The notes beneath the pieces were generated by a model. The model did no database searches and was not told where the DNA came from. It saw nothing but the letters and a program-made list of their open reading frames with translations. A stretch of DNA of 64,000 nucleotides from Sipunculus nudus (taxonomy: Eukaryota > Annelida > Sipuncula > Golfingiida > Sipunculidae), in NCBI GenBank assembly GCA_026874595.1, contig CM049309.1, positions 95,564,723 through 95,628,722 of the forward strand, written 5' to 3'. Position 1 is the first letter of the stretch. Each line of letters opens with the position of its first letter. Of the stretch, positions 1 through 11,610 are shown in pieces. Position numbers and translations under genes: made by a program.

Positions 1-3000
1 CAATATAGAACTACAAAGAACCTGACCCTGAATCCCAGTAGCTGAGGTCTGACAATATAGAACTACAAAGAACCTGACCCTGAATCTCAGTAGCGGAGGT
101 CTGACAATATAGAACTACAAAGAACCTGACTCTGAATCCCAGTAGCGGAGGTCTGACAATATAATCTACCCAGAACCTGACCCTGAATCCCAGTAGTGGA
201 GGTCTGACAATATAGAACTACAAAGAACCTGACCTTGAATACGAGTAGGGGAGGTCTGACAATATAATCTACCCAGAACCTGACCCTGAATCCCAGTAGC
301 GGAGGTCTGACAATAAAGAACTACAAAGAACCTGAACTACAAAGAACCTGACCTTGAATCCCGGTAGCGGAGGTCTGACAATATAGAACTACAAAGAACC
401 TGACCTTGAATCCCGGTAGCGGAGGTCTGACAATATAGAACTACAAAGATCCTGACCTTGAATCCCAGTAGCGGAGGTCTGACAATATAGAACTACAAAG
501 AACCTGACCTTGAATCCCAGTAGCAGAGGTCTGACAATATAGAACTACAAAGAACCTGACCTTGAATCCCAGTAGGGGAGGTCTGACAATATAGAACTAC
601 AAAGAACCTGACCCTGAATCCCAGTAGCGGAGGTCTGACAATATAGAACTACAAAGAACCTGACCTTGAATCCCAGTAGGGGAGGTCTGACAATATAGAA
701 CTACAAAGAACCTGACACTGAATCCCAGTAGCAGAGGTCTGACAATATAGAACTACCCAGAACCTGACCCTGAATCCCAGTAGCGGAGGTCTGACAATAA
801 AGAACTACAAAGAACCTGACCTTGAATCCCAGTAGCGGAGGTCTGACAATATAGAACTACAAAGAACCTGACCTTGAATCCCAGTAGGGGAGGTCTGACA
901 ATATAGAACTACAAAGAACCTGACCCTGAATCCAAGTAGCGGAGGTCTGACAATATAATCTACCCAGAACCTGACCCTGAATCCCAGTAGCGGAGGTCTG
1001 ACAATATAGAACTACAAAGAACCTGACCTTGAATACGAGTAGGGGAGGTCTGACAATATAATCTACCCAGAACCTGACCCTGAATCCCAGTAGCGGAGGT
1101 CTGACAATAAAGAACTACAAAGAACCTGAACTACAAAGAACCTGACCTTGAATCCCGGTAGCGGAGGTCTGACAATATAGAACTACAAAGAACCTGACCT
1201 TGAATCCCGGTAGCGGAGGTCTGACAATATAGAACTACAAAGATCCTGACCTTGAATCCCAGTAGCGGAGGTCTGACAATATAGAACTACAAAGAACCTG
1301 ACCTTGAATCCCAGTAGCAGAGGTCTGACAATATAGAACTACAAAGAACCTGACCTTGAATCCCAGTAGGGGAGGTCTGACAATATAGAACTACAAAGAA
1401 CCTGACCCTGAATCCCAGTAGCGGAGGTCTGACAATATAGAACTACAAAGAACCTGACCTTGAATCCCAGTAGGGGAGGTCTGACAATATAGAACTACAA
1501 AGAACCTGACACTGAATCCCAGTAGCAGAGGTCTGACAATATAGAACTACCCAGAACCTGACCCTGAATCCCAGTAGCGGAGGTCTGACAATAAAGAACT
1601 ACAAAGAACCTGACCTTGAATCCCAGTAGCGGAGGTCTGACAATATAGAACTACAAAGAACCTGACGTTGAATCCCAGTAGGGGAGGTCTGACAATATAG
1701 AACTACAAAGAACCTGACCCTGAATCCAAGTAGCGGAGGTCTGACAATATAGAACTACAAAGAACCTGACCCTGAATCCCAATAGCGGAGGTCTGACAAT
1801 ATAGAACTACAAAGAACCTGACCTTGAATCCCAGTAGGGGAGGTCTGACAATATAGAACTACAAAGAACCTGACACTGAATCCCAGTAGCAGAGGTCTGA
1901 CAATATAGAACTACCCAGAACCTGACCCTGAATCCCAGTAGCGGAGGTCTGACAATAAAGAACTACAAAGAACCTGACCTTGAATCCCAGTAGCGGAGGT
2001 CTGACAATATAGAACTACAAAGAACCTGACCTTGAATCCCAGTAGGGGAGGTCTGACAATATAGAACTACAAAGAACCTGACCCTGAATCCCAGTAGGGG
2101 AGGTCTGACAATATAGAACTACAAAGAACCTGACCCTGAATCCCAGTAGGGGAGGTCTGACAATATAGAACTACAAAGAACCTGACCCTGAATCCCAGTA
2201 GCGGAGGTCTGACAATATAGAACTACAAAGAACCTGACCCTGAATCCCAGTAGCGGAGGTCTGACAATATAGAACTACAAAGAACCTGACCTTGAATCCC
2301 AGTAGGGGAGGTCTGACAATATAGAACTACAAAGAACCTGACCCTGAATCCCAGTAGCGGAGGTCTGACAATATAGAACTACAAAGAACCTGACCTTGAA
2401 TCCCGGTAGCGGAGGTCTGACAATATAGAACTACAAAGATCCTGACCTTGAATCCCAGTAGCGGAGGTCTGACAATATAGAACTACCCAGAACCTGACCC
2501 TGAATCCCAGTTGGGGAGGTCTGACAATATAGAACTACAAAGAACCTGACCTTGAATCCTAGTAGGGGAGGTCTGACAATATAGAACTACAAAGAACCTG
2601 ACACTGAATCCCAGTAGCAGAGGTCTGACAATATAGAACTACCCAGAACCTGACCCTGAATCCCAGTAGCGGAGGTCTGACAATAAAGAACTACAAAGAA
2701 CCTGACCTTGAATCCCAGTAGCGGAGGTCTGACAATATAGAACTACAAAGAACCTGACCTTGAATCCCAGTAGGGGAGGTCTGACAATATAGAACTACAA
2801 AGAACCTGACCCTGAATCCCAGTAGCGGAGGTCTGACAATATAGAACTACAAAGAACCTGACACTGAATCCCAATAGCGGAGGTCTGACAATAAAGAACT
2901 ACAAAGAACCTGACTCTGAATCCCAGTAGGGGAGGTCTGACAATATAGAACTACAAAGAACCTGACCTTGAATCCCAGTAGCAGAGGTCTGACAATATAG

Positions 3001-3458
3001 AACTACAAAGAACCTGACCCTTATTCCCAGTAGCGGAGGTCTGACAATATAGAACTACAAAGAACCTGACTCTGAATCCCAGTAGCGGAGGTCTGACAAT
3101 ATAGAACTACAAAGAACCTGACCTTGAATCCCAGTAGCAGAGGTCTGACAATATAGAACTACAAAGAACCTGACCCTTATTCCCAGTAGCGGAGGTCTGA
3201 CAATATAGAACTACAAAGAACCTGACCCTGAATCCCAATAGCGGAGGTCTGACAATATAGAACTACAAAGAACCTGACCATGAATCCCAGTAGGAGAGGT
3301 CTGACAATATAGAACTACAAAGAACCTGACCCTGAATCCCAGTAGCGGAGGTCTGACAATAAATAACTACCCAGAACCTGACCTTGCATCCAAGTAGTGG
3401 AGGTCTGACAATATAGGACAAGAAAGAACCTGACCTTGAATCCCAGTAGCGGAGGTCT
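1..3458. repeat. 52-bp minisatellite built on a UBE3C exon/donor junction
   Basis: About 66 near-identical copies of a 52-bp unit run from the left edge into the exon at 3435-3565. Read on the minus strand, each unit has 24 nt equal to the exon end (AGACCTCCGCTACTGGGATT and CAAG or CAGG), the donor gtcagg, and about 22 nt more of intron. Minor variants (aaag/ccca, ggag/agag) recur in a larger pattern. For instance, the block with the rare 16-nt insertion near 325 reappears near 1110, giving a higher-order period of about 0.79 kb. There are no unique spacers, so this is not a CRISPR. The array continues off the left end. Confidence 0.97.
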
Positions 3459-3565
3459 TGAGCAGCTTGTAACAAACTTCAGCAGTTGACGTTTCTGTCG
3501 ATCAGAGAACTGAACCAGCACTCTCCAGAAAGACTGTATGACTGGGTGGTCTGACGCATAACCGC
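3435..3565 (-). CDS. UBE3C: UBE3C coding exon: HECT C-lobe start
   Basis: 131 nt, entered in phase 1 (completes a Gly codon) and left in phase 0. The acceptor is a T-rich tract ending gcag, and the donor is AAG/gtcagg. The 43 codons after the split Gly read GGYASDHPVIQSFWRVLVQF..., then KFVTSCSRPPLLGFK, matching the UBE3C segment just before its last exon. The FVT.CSRPPL.GF block is the conserved start of the HECT C-lobe, which carries the ubiquitin thioester. The catalytic Cys itself is in the next exon, off the left edge. Oddity: the last 24 nt (RPPLLGFK) plus 28 nt of intron form the unit of the adjoining 52-bp array, so the true donor is the first of dozens of near-identical sites. Confidence 0.96.
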
Positions 3566-3648
3566 CTGCAAAATTTAAAAGTGGCTATAAATTCACTATT
3601 CTTTAGTTTACAAGAAATATCAAGGTGGCAAGGTATATAACTGGTTTG

Positions 3649-3688
3649 TTAAACAACCCTGACCCATGGGTCTAAATGCTCAGCTGAC
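3649..3688. repeat. Family-2 terminus remnant (GACCCATGGGTC palindrome)
   Basis: The stretch holds the palindrome gacccatgggtc followed by gctcagctga, the same arrangement as the left termini at 9687, 39492 and 46426. It is degenerate in between. The hAT-like element at 3689 has inserted into it, duplicating CAGCTGAC. Confidence 0.6.
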
Positions 3689-4570
3689 TAGTGTTGGGAC
3701 GATACAGGTTTTTGATATCATGATAATTATTCAAATTTTATCGCGATATACCGTGATATCGCGATATATTTAATTATATATAATGGCAATAATAAGCCAT
3801 CAATAATGATATTTATAACAACCACCTTTAAAGTCTTGACTTTATACAAGGGGTTAAGTATTAATATCATTTATACCTATTGTGCCAGTACCACAGAATG
3901 ACTCATTAAGTGATGTAAGTTGCATGAAGGTCCTGCAGGTGTGCAAGCTTGAGGCGCGGGAAGTCCTGCCCCCATCGTCGAATCACGCTTGTCAGAACTT
4001 TCCATCAGTTTCCTATAGCTACATTAGAGCCGGAGAATCCCGGCGAATTTTCGGAGAGCGTGTCATACCAATCATGGCTAAATATACCTTCCTAATTTTT
4101 TATGGCAAAATATGCAACCCGTATGGAATGTTCGATTCAGTTGTGACACTTTTATGTTGACATTTTCGTTCCATGTAATAAAAGCATAAATATGTGTATT
4201 TATTGCTCTTCAATTATAATGTTATTTTCTCCTGTAATTCTCAAGCTTTTGTCCTCTCTGATTCATCCTGCTACTTCCGGACATTTCCGACTAATCCCGA
4301 AGTCTGTAAGCACACTTTTCCACCTACACGCGGACATTTCCGACTAATCCCGAAGTCTGTAAGTACACGGTTCCACCCACGCGCGTGTATTCAGATACAT
4401 GTGATTCTTTGAAATAAATTTATTTTGAACCTAAAGGGCTTGCTTGTGAACCAAAATCGTGAACAAAAAATGATATCGTGGTATCGCGATAATAGGAAAG
4501 TTGACGGTATGATAACCGTAGCTGTCAGATATCATGATAATACCGTATACCGGTAACCGTCCCAACCCTA
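3689..4570. mobile_element. Non-autonomous hAT-like DNA transposon
   Basis: The 882-bp element starts TAGTGTTGGGACG and ends CGTCCCAACCCTA, an imperfect inverted repeat. It is flanked on both sides by the 8-bp duplication CAGCTGAC (3681-3688 and 4571-4578). Eight-bp duplications and TAG/CAG-type termini are typical of the hAT superfamily. Inside both ends are runs of alternating purine-pyrimidine palindromic sequence (atatcgcgatat, atcatgat). No transposase was recognised, so it is a MITE-like derivative. It separates the exon at 3435 from the 33-bp array. Confidence 0.8.
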
Positions 4571-4680
4571 CAGCTGACTAGCATGACATTCTAGATTAAG
4601 TGCAATTCAGATCTTTGAAAAACAGTGTAATGTTGTTCAGTCGTATGATGATCAGTGGAAAAAAGATCTGACAGAGGTCT

Positions 4681-4870
4681 TTAATCTGATATAAAGGACC
4701 TGGCTATGGATGAGAAAGCAGATATAAAGGACCTGACTATGGATGATTAAGCTTATATAAAGGATCTGACTGTAGATATTGTCAGACCTCTGCTACTGGG
4801 ATTCAGTGTCAGGTTCTGGGTAGTTCTATGTTGTCAGGCCTCCTCTACTGGGATTCAGGGTCAGGTTCTT
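4681..4870. repeat. Inverted patch of the 33-bp and 52-bp repeats
   Basis: Positions 4690-4779 hold about three 33-bp units in the opposite orientation to the main array at 4871-9350. Positions 4780-4869 hold two 52-bp units opposite to the array at 1-3458. The order suggests an inversion or template switch joining the two arrays. The patch could form foldbacks with either main array. Confidence 0.85.
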
Positions 4871-4994
4871 TGCAGTAAAGCTTTATCTGGCTATGGTTTA
4901 TATCAGCTTTATCATCTATAGCCAGGTCCTTTAAATCAGCTTTATCATCTATAGTCAGGTCCTATAAGTTAGCTTTGTTATCTATAGTCAGGTC

Positions 4995-7208
4995 CTATAA
5001 ATTAGCTTTATCATCTACAATCAAGTCCTCCATATTAGCTTTATCATCCATAGTCAGGTCCATTATATCAGCTTTATCATCTATAGCCAGTTCCTTTATA
5101 TCAGCTTTATCATCCATAGCCAGGTCCTTTAAATCAGCTTTTTCATTTATAGTCAGGTCATTCTTATCAGCTTTATCAGTTATAGTCAGGCCTTTTATAT
5201 CAGCTTCATCATCTACATTGAAGTCCTCCATATAAGCTTTATCATCCACAGTCAGGTCCTTTATATAAGCTTTATCATCCACAGTCAGGTCCTTTATATT
5301 AGCTTTATCATTTATAGTCAGGTCCTTTATATCAGCTTTATCATCTATAGCCAGGTCCTTTATATCAGCTTTATCACCTATGGCCAGGTTCTTTAAATTA
5401 GTTTTATCATCCATAGCCAGGTCCTTTATATCAGCTTCATCATCTATGGGCAAGTCCTCCATATTAGTTTTATCATCCATAGTCAGGTCCTTTATATCAG
5501 CTTCATCATCTATAGTAAGGTCCTTTATATCAGCTTCATCAACTATAGTAAGGTCCTTTATATCAGCTTCATCATCTATGGGCAAGTCCTCCATATTAGT
5601 TTTATCATCCATAGCCAGGTCCTTTATTTCAGCTTCATCATCTAAAAACAGGTCCTTTAAATTAGCTTTATCATCTATAGTAAGGTCCTTTATATCAGCT
5701 TCATCATCTATGGGCAAGTCCTCCATATTAGTTTTATCATCTATAGTAAGGTCCTTTATTTCAGCTTCATCATCTACATTGAAGTCCTCCATATAAGCTT
5801 TATCATCCACAGTCAGGTCCTTTATATAAGCTTTATCATCCACAGTCAGGTCCTTTATATTAGCTTTATCATTTATAGTCAGGTCCTTTATATCAGCTTT
5901 ATCATCTATAGCCAGGTCCTTTATATCAGCTTTATCACCTATGGCCAGGTTCTTTAAATTAGTTTTATCATCCATAGCCAGGTCCTTTATATCAGCTTCA
6001 TCATCTATGGGCAAGTCCTCCATATTAGTTTTATCATCCATAGTCAGGTCCTTTATATCAGCTTCATCATCTATAGTAAGGTCCTTTATATCAGCTTCAT
6101 CAACTATAGTAAGGTCCTTTATATCAGCTTCATCATCTATGGGCAAGTCCTCCATATTAGTTTTATCATCCATAGCCAGGTCCTTTATTTCAGCTTCATC
6201 ATCTAAAAACAGGTCCTTTAAATTAGCTTTATCATCTATAGTAAGGTCCTTTATATCAGCTTCATCATCTATGGGCAAGTCCTCCATATTAGTTTTATCA
6301 TCTATAGTAAGGTCCTTTATTTCAGCTTCATCATCTATGGGCAAGTCCTCCATATTAGTTTTATCATCCATAGCCAGGTCCTTTATTTCAGCTTCATCAT
6401 CTAAAAACAGGTCCTTTAAATTAGCTTTATCATCTACAATCAAGTCCTCCATATTAGCTTTATCATCCATAGTCAGGTCCTTTATATCAGCTTTATCATC
6501 CATAGCCAGTTCCTTTATATCAGCTTTATCATCCATAGCCAGGTCCTTTAAATCAGCTTTCTCATTTATAGTCAGGTCATTCTTATCAGCTTTATCAGTT
6601 ACAGTCAGGCCTTTTATATCAGCTTCATCATCTACATTCAAGTCCTCCATATAACCTTTATCATCCGCAGTCAGGTCTTTTATATAACTTTTATCATCCG
6701 CAGTCAGGTCCTTTATATTAGCTTTATCATTTATAGTCAGGTCCTTTATATCAGCTTTATCATCTATAGCCAGGTCCTTTATATCAGCTTTATCACCTAT
6801 GACCAGGTTCTTTAAATTAGTTTCATCCATAGCCAGGTCCTTTATATCAGCTTCATCATCTATGGGCAAGTCCTCCATATTAGTTTTATCATCCATAGCC
6901 AGGTCCTTTATATCAGCTTCATCATCTATAGTAAGGTCCTTTATATCAGCTTCATCAACTATAGTAAGGTCCTTTATATCAGCTTCATCATCTATAGTAA
7001 GGTCCTTTATATCAGCTTCATCATCTATAGTAAGGTCCTTTATATCAGCTTCATCATCTATGGGCAAGTCCTCCATATTAGTTTTATCATCCATAGCCAG
7101 GTCCTTTATTTCAGCTTCATCATCTAAAAACAGGTCCTTTAAATTAGCTTTATCATCTATAGTAAGGTCCTTTATATCAGCTTCATCATCTATGGGCAAG
7201 TCCTTCAT
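4995..7208 (-). other. Open frame of 11-residue repeats, left part (probably not a gene)
   Basis: A 737-codon minus-strand frame made wholly of 11-residue repeats of the form D-I-K-D-L-T-I-D-D-E-A, with variants NMEDLPIDDEA, NLKDLFLDDEA and EIKDLAMDDKT. The translation is acidic and could form amphipathic 11-mer helices. A 1-bp deletion separates it from the right-hand frame. The consensus has no stop in this frame, so a tandem DNA repeat of 33 bp stays open automatically. A plus-strand frame is also long. No promoter, splice site, poly-A signal or non-repeat domain was found. I infer a repeat by-product, but expression has not been excluded. Confidence 0.3.
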
Positions 7209-9337
7209 ATTAGTTTATCATCTATAGTAAGGTCCTTTATTTCAGCTTCATCATCTATGGGCAAGTCCTCCATATTAGTTTTATCATCTATAGTAAGGTC
7301 CTTTATTTCAGCTTCATCATCTATGGGCAAGTCCTCCATATTAGTTTTATCATCCATAGCCAGGTCCTTTATATCAGCTTCATCATCTAAAGTCAGGTCC
7401 TTTAAATTAGCTTCATCATCTATAGTAAGGTCCTTTATATCAGCTTCATCATCTATGGGCGAGTCCTCCATATTAGTTTTATCATCCATAGCCAGGTCCT
7501 TTATTTCAGCTTCATCATCTAAAAACAGGTCCTTTAAATTAGCTTTATCATCTATAGTAAGGTCCTTTATATCAGCTTCATCATCTATGTGCAAGTCCTC
7601 CATATTAGTTTTATCATCTATAGTTAGGTCCTTTATTTCAGCTTCATCATCTAAAAACAGGTCCTTTATATCAGCTTCATCATCTATAGTCAGGTCCTTT
7701 ATATCAGCTTTATCATCCATAGCCAGGTCCTTTATATCAGCTTCATCATCTATAGTAAGGTCCTTTATATCAGCTTCATCATCTATAGTAAGGTCCTTTA
7801 TATCAGCTTCATCATCTATAGTAAGGTCCTTTATATCAGCTTCATCATCTATAGTAAGGTCCTTTATGTCAGCTTCATCATCTATGGGCAAGTCCTCCAT
7901 ATTAGTTTTATCATCCATAGCCAGGTCCTTTATATCAGCTTCATCATCTATAGTAAGGTCTTTTATATCAGCTTCATCATCTATAGTAAGGTCCTTTATA
8001 TCAGCTTCATCATCTATAGTAAGGTCCTTTATGTCAGCTTCATCATCTATAGTAAGGTCCTTTATATCAGCTTCATCATCTATGGGCAAGTCCTCCATAT
8101 TAGTTTTATCATCCATAGCCAGGTCCTTTATATCAGCTTCATCATCTAAAAACAGGTCCTTTAAATTAGCTTTATCATCTATAGTAAGGTCCTTTATATC
8201 AGCTTCATCATCTATGGGCAAGTCCTCCATATTAGTTTTATCATCCATAGCCAGGTCCTTTATATCAGCTTCATCATCTATGGGCAAGTCCTCCATATTA
8301 GTTTTATCATCCATAGCCAGGTCCTTTATATCAGCTTCATCATCTAAAAACAGGTCCTTTAAATTAGCTTTATCATCTATAGTAAGGTCCTTTATATCAG
8401 CTTCATCATCTATGGGCAAGTCCTCCATATTAGTTTTATCATCCATAGCCAGGTCCTTTATTTCAGCTTCATCATCTAAAAACAGGTCCTTTAAATTAGC
8501 TTTATCATCTATAGTAAGGTCATTTATATCAGCTTCTTCATCTATGGGCAAGTCCTCCATATTAGTTTTATCATCCATAGCCAGGTCCTTTATATCAGCT
8601 TCATCATCTATGGGCAAGTCCTCCATATTAGTTTTATCATCCTTAGCCAGGTCCTTTATATCAGCTTCATCATCTAAAAACAGATCCTTTAAATTAGCTT
8701 CATCATCTATAGTAAGGTCCTTTATATCAGCTTCATCATCTATGGGCAAGTCCTCCATATTAGTTTTATCATCCATAGCCAGGTCCTTTATTTCAGCTTC
8801 ATCATCTAAAAACAGGTCCTTTAAATTAGCTTTATCATCTATAGTAAGGTCCTTTATATCAGCTTCATCATCTATGGGCAAGTCCTCCATATTAGTTTTA
8901 TCATCCATAGCCAGGTCCTTTATATCAGCTTCATCATCTATAGTCAGGTCCTTTAAATTAGCTTTATCATCTAAAGTCAGCTCCTTTATATCAGCTTCAT
9001 CATCTAAAGTCAGGTCCTTTAAATTAGCTTTATCATCTAAAGTCAGGTCCTTTATATCAGCTTCATCATCTATGGGCAAGTCCTCCATATTAGTTTTATC
9101 ATCCATAGCCAGGTCCTTTATATAAGCTTCATCATCTAAAGTCAGGTCCTTTAAATTAGCTTTATCATCTAAAGTCAGGTCCTTTATATCAGCTTCATCA
9201 TCTATGGGCAAGTCCTCCATATTAGTTTTATCATCCATAGCCAGGTCCTTTATATTAGCTTTATCATTTATAGTCAGGTCCTTTATATCAGCTTCATCAT
9301 CTATAGTCAGGTCCTTTATATTAGCTTTATCATCCAT
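7205..9337 (-). other. Open frame of 11-residue repeats, right part (probably not a gene)
   Basis: About 710 codons in the same repeat style, starting from an ATG at 9337. A TAG lies eight codons upstream, and no coding-like sequence or splice acceptor is visible before it. The frame is the +1 partner of the left part, broken by a missing base in the run near 7216. The sense strand is the same as that of UBE3C. Changes between units fall at first and second codon positions as readily as at third positions by eye, which argues against selection on protein. Confidence 0.3.
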
Positions 9338-9594
9338 AGCAAGGTCCAAGAATTTTGCATGCTAACAGGACTATAGTGAACCAGGGGTGCATTTATTCAA
9401 TGTTAAGGTTCAACTGTGAATTTGGGTTCACCAACCTTGAACACTCAGAGGGGCATGGGTGATCAAAAAGAAGACTCAAAATCATGTATTCACTGTGTAG
9501 CTTTAAATAGGTCAGTGAGACCTTACTTTTGGTTTGCCAGAGATTTCTGCATATTGAGCAAGAACCTTCTGACCTCATGGTTAAGATTTGTGCT

Positions 9595-9676
9595 GACAGA
9601 CTGACAGATGGACAGACAGAATAACAATGGACAGAGATCAATTGCTAAAGCTCATCATGACTTACAGTCAGCTGAT
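9595..9676. repeat. Family-2 right-terminus remnant
   Basis: The stretch holds gacagac-type repeats, then caatggacag and a tail ending cagtcagctga, a decayed version of the tail at 46330-46425. A fresh family-2 left terminus begins 11 bp later at 9687. Confidence 0.55.
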
Positions 9677-9686
9677 TTAAAAAAAA

Positions 9687-9725
9687 ACAAGGGACCCATG
9701 GGTCACAGCGCTCAGCTGAACTTTG
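9687..9725. repeat. Family-2 left terminus
   Basis: The sequence acaagggacccatgggtcac followed by agcgctcagctga has the 12-bp palindrome and the subterminal GCTCAGCTGA. No matching right end could be assigned with confidence. Confidence 0.6.
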
Positions 9726-9814
9726 CAAAATTTTAGCAAATGAAAACTCTACTTATTTCTATTTTTTTATATATTAGCATTTGTAAAGCTAAGAGGAAAT
9801 GGCTTTACTATTTG

Positions 9815-10783
9815 TAGAGCCCCATTTTTTCCGTTATAACAGAAAAACGGACAGAAAAACGGAATCAGGGTTCAAAAACGGAATTATATTAAATGCACTG
9901 AATATGGTGGAAAGTCGGATTTAGAGCAGATTTAAACTGCACATATGGAAATCCTCAGCAAATATCTTGCAAATAAAAATTTTTCAAACTGCGCCAGCCA
10001 TCTACATAACAAGCAAAGTCTGCCAATTTTGGCTCACAACCACCAAGCACCAAGGTTTGATGTTACAATTATTACACATGCCTAAAAAGCTGGTTCGATC
10101 ATTATGCGATATTTTACGATAATGCGGTTTTGCCGTGCGGTGGTAACAATTCAGAATTATTCCAGATTCACTTCTTCGGTCCATTAAACAAACGTTTTAC
10201 AAAGGTTAAAAGACATGATTACCGACCAACTACGCAAAAATTGTTTGGATGTGAGGGTACCAGTCACTGTCGTGGTCGCGCATAACCATATTAAAGAAGC
10301 AAACAGGTCAAAATCTTTTAGCGGGAAAGCCCCATCTTACCGCATATCATGGAGTCTCTGAGGCAAAATAGCTTTGAATATAATATTATCATACTTGTTT
10401 CAAATGTTTGAAATGATTGATGGTAAAACGCAGACAAAGCAGGTCCTTACTGATTTGTTTACAGATGAAGACCAACTGTCTTGCCGATTCAGTGAACTCA
10501 TGCGCTGGATTACTTATGTGTGGGCTTGACAAAGAACATTTCATGCGGAGGACCAAGTATGATTTTAAATATACTTAAGTAACTATAGCATCAATGATAG
10601 CAGTATTTAAATTAAAAACATATGAACAGCTTCTTGAACACATAATCCATTTAATCATCCTGATTTTACCAGATTTAACTCTTAAGGGTATGTAGCAATT
10701 ATATTACATAAATGGAACATTCCGGAATTTTGATTTTATTCAATTGGAAAATAAATAATTATTTAACGGAAAAAAGGGTTCTA
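9815..10783. mobile_element. Non-autonomous DNA transposon with 6-bp flanking repeat
   Basis: The 969-bp segment starts TAGAGCCCCATTTTTTCCGT and ends ACGGAAAAAAGGGTTCTA, an inverted repeat of about 18 bp with a few mismatches. TATTTG flanks both sides (9809-9814 and 10784-10789). Several further aaaacgga motifs lie just inside the left end. No coding frame of interest was found. The superfamily is uncertain: termini starting TAG suggest hAT, but the duplication looks 6 bp long. Confidence 0.6.
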
Positions 10784-11606
10784 TATTTGGTGATAATCAA
10801 ATAATAAATATATGAATGCAAGACAAATACTACATGTGTACTTTTATTGACAACAAACATGCAGGAGCCTCTAATGCTCAAATATTTGAAAAACTATCTG
10901 TATTTCAACTATGTGAAAGTAATATGTGTTTAAAATACTAACTGGAAATATATGAAACCCTGTAAATTAGAGAGAAAAAAAAAGTGGAGATAAGCTGTTG
11001 TATAACAATACACATTTAATTAATTAACTGAAATAAAATGCTGTAAAAAATTAGAGTTGTACATTTTCATATGAGCATGAACTAAATCTAATTATCTAAG
11101 TATATACTAGCAATTACCCGTGCTACGCACGGTTTTGGGCGAGCATTTAGATCTGATGTCAAATAGTCTGTCATAGTTGAATGTCTTGGTTGTACAATGT
11201 TAACGTCACAAGATCTCTTTAAATCCAACAGTTGGTATAAGTGTATAGTCTTTGATTTGACCTTATGTAGGAGTCTGGTTGACTTGGACGAATACTTCCT
11301 GTACGAATGGTGGAATGTCTTCGGACAAACCCGGGGCATATGTTTGTAGAAAATCACGTGTTCTCTAAAATTGCATTCCCATTTTCACGCACAAAAACTG
11401 AGCACTCACGTGGTCCAGCAATCCCGCTGCGCAAAAGTTTGTGGTTTCATTATATTATATTGTACACTTAATGGCTTTATATATTTTTAAAGATCACGCA
11501 CTCCCAAAGACCTTTCCTGTTTGAAAGCTGAGCCAATGTTTCCAGTGAGACAGTCACTGCATTCAGGAAGTGTAAAACCCCTGATCCCAGTCCGGATCCT
11601 TGACCC
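10784..11606. other. Intron sequence, mostly featureless
   Basis: AT-rich intron. The only structure noted is ccgtgctacgcacgg at about 11119-11133, a perfect 6-bp stem with a 3-nt loop, in a context (acccgtgctacgcacgg) that looks like a dispersed repeat end. No coding exon was seen. Confidence 0.5.
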
Positions 11607-11610
11607 AAGA

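Larger units (their letters stand above)
4871..9350. repeat. 33-bp (11-codon) minisatellite, about 135 copies
   Basis: The unit, read on the minus strand, is of the type gacctgactatagatgat followed by aaagctgatataaag, 33 bp long. Several unit types alternate in blocks. The block at 5400-5960 recurs from 5961 with a period of 561 bp (17 units), so there is higher-order structure. Units lengthen or shorten almost only by multiples of 33. The exceptions are a 3-bp loss near 6810 and a 1-bp loss near 7216. The array lies inside a UBE3C intron. Confidence 0.97.

Noticed and set aside
1-3458. CRISPR array
   Set aside because: The repeats are contiguous with no variable spacers, in a eukaryotic intron.
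3263-3521. Frames rich in RYWDSGSGS or RPPLLG repeats
   Set aside because: Read-through of the UBE3C exon into the 52-bp array.
5380-9125. Long plus-strand frames rich in Ser, Ile and Arg (SSIVRSFISA type)
   Set aside because: They are antisense readings of the 33-bp array; any stop-free 33-bp unit gives such frames.
11119-11133. Rho-independent terminator-like hairpin
   Set aside because: Eukaryotic intron; the hairpin resembles a dispersed repeat end and has no bacterial context.
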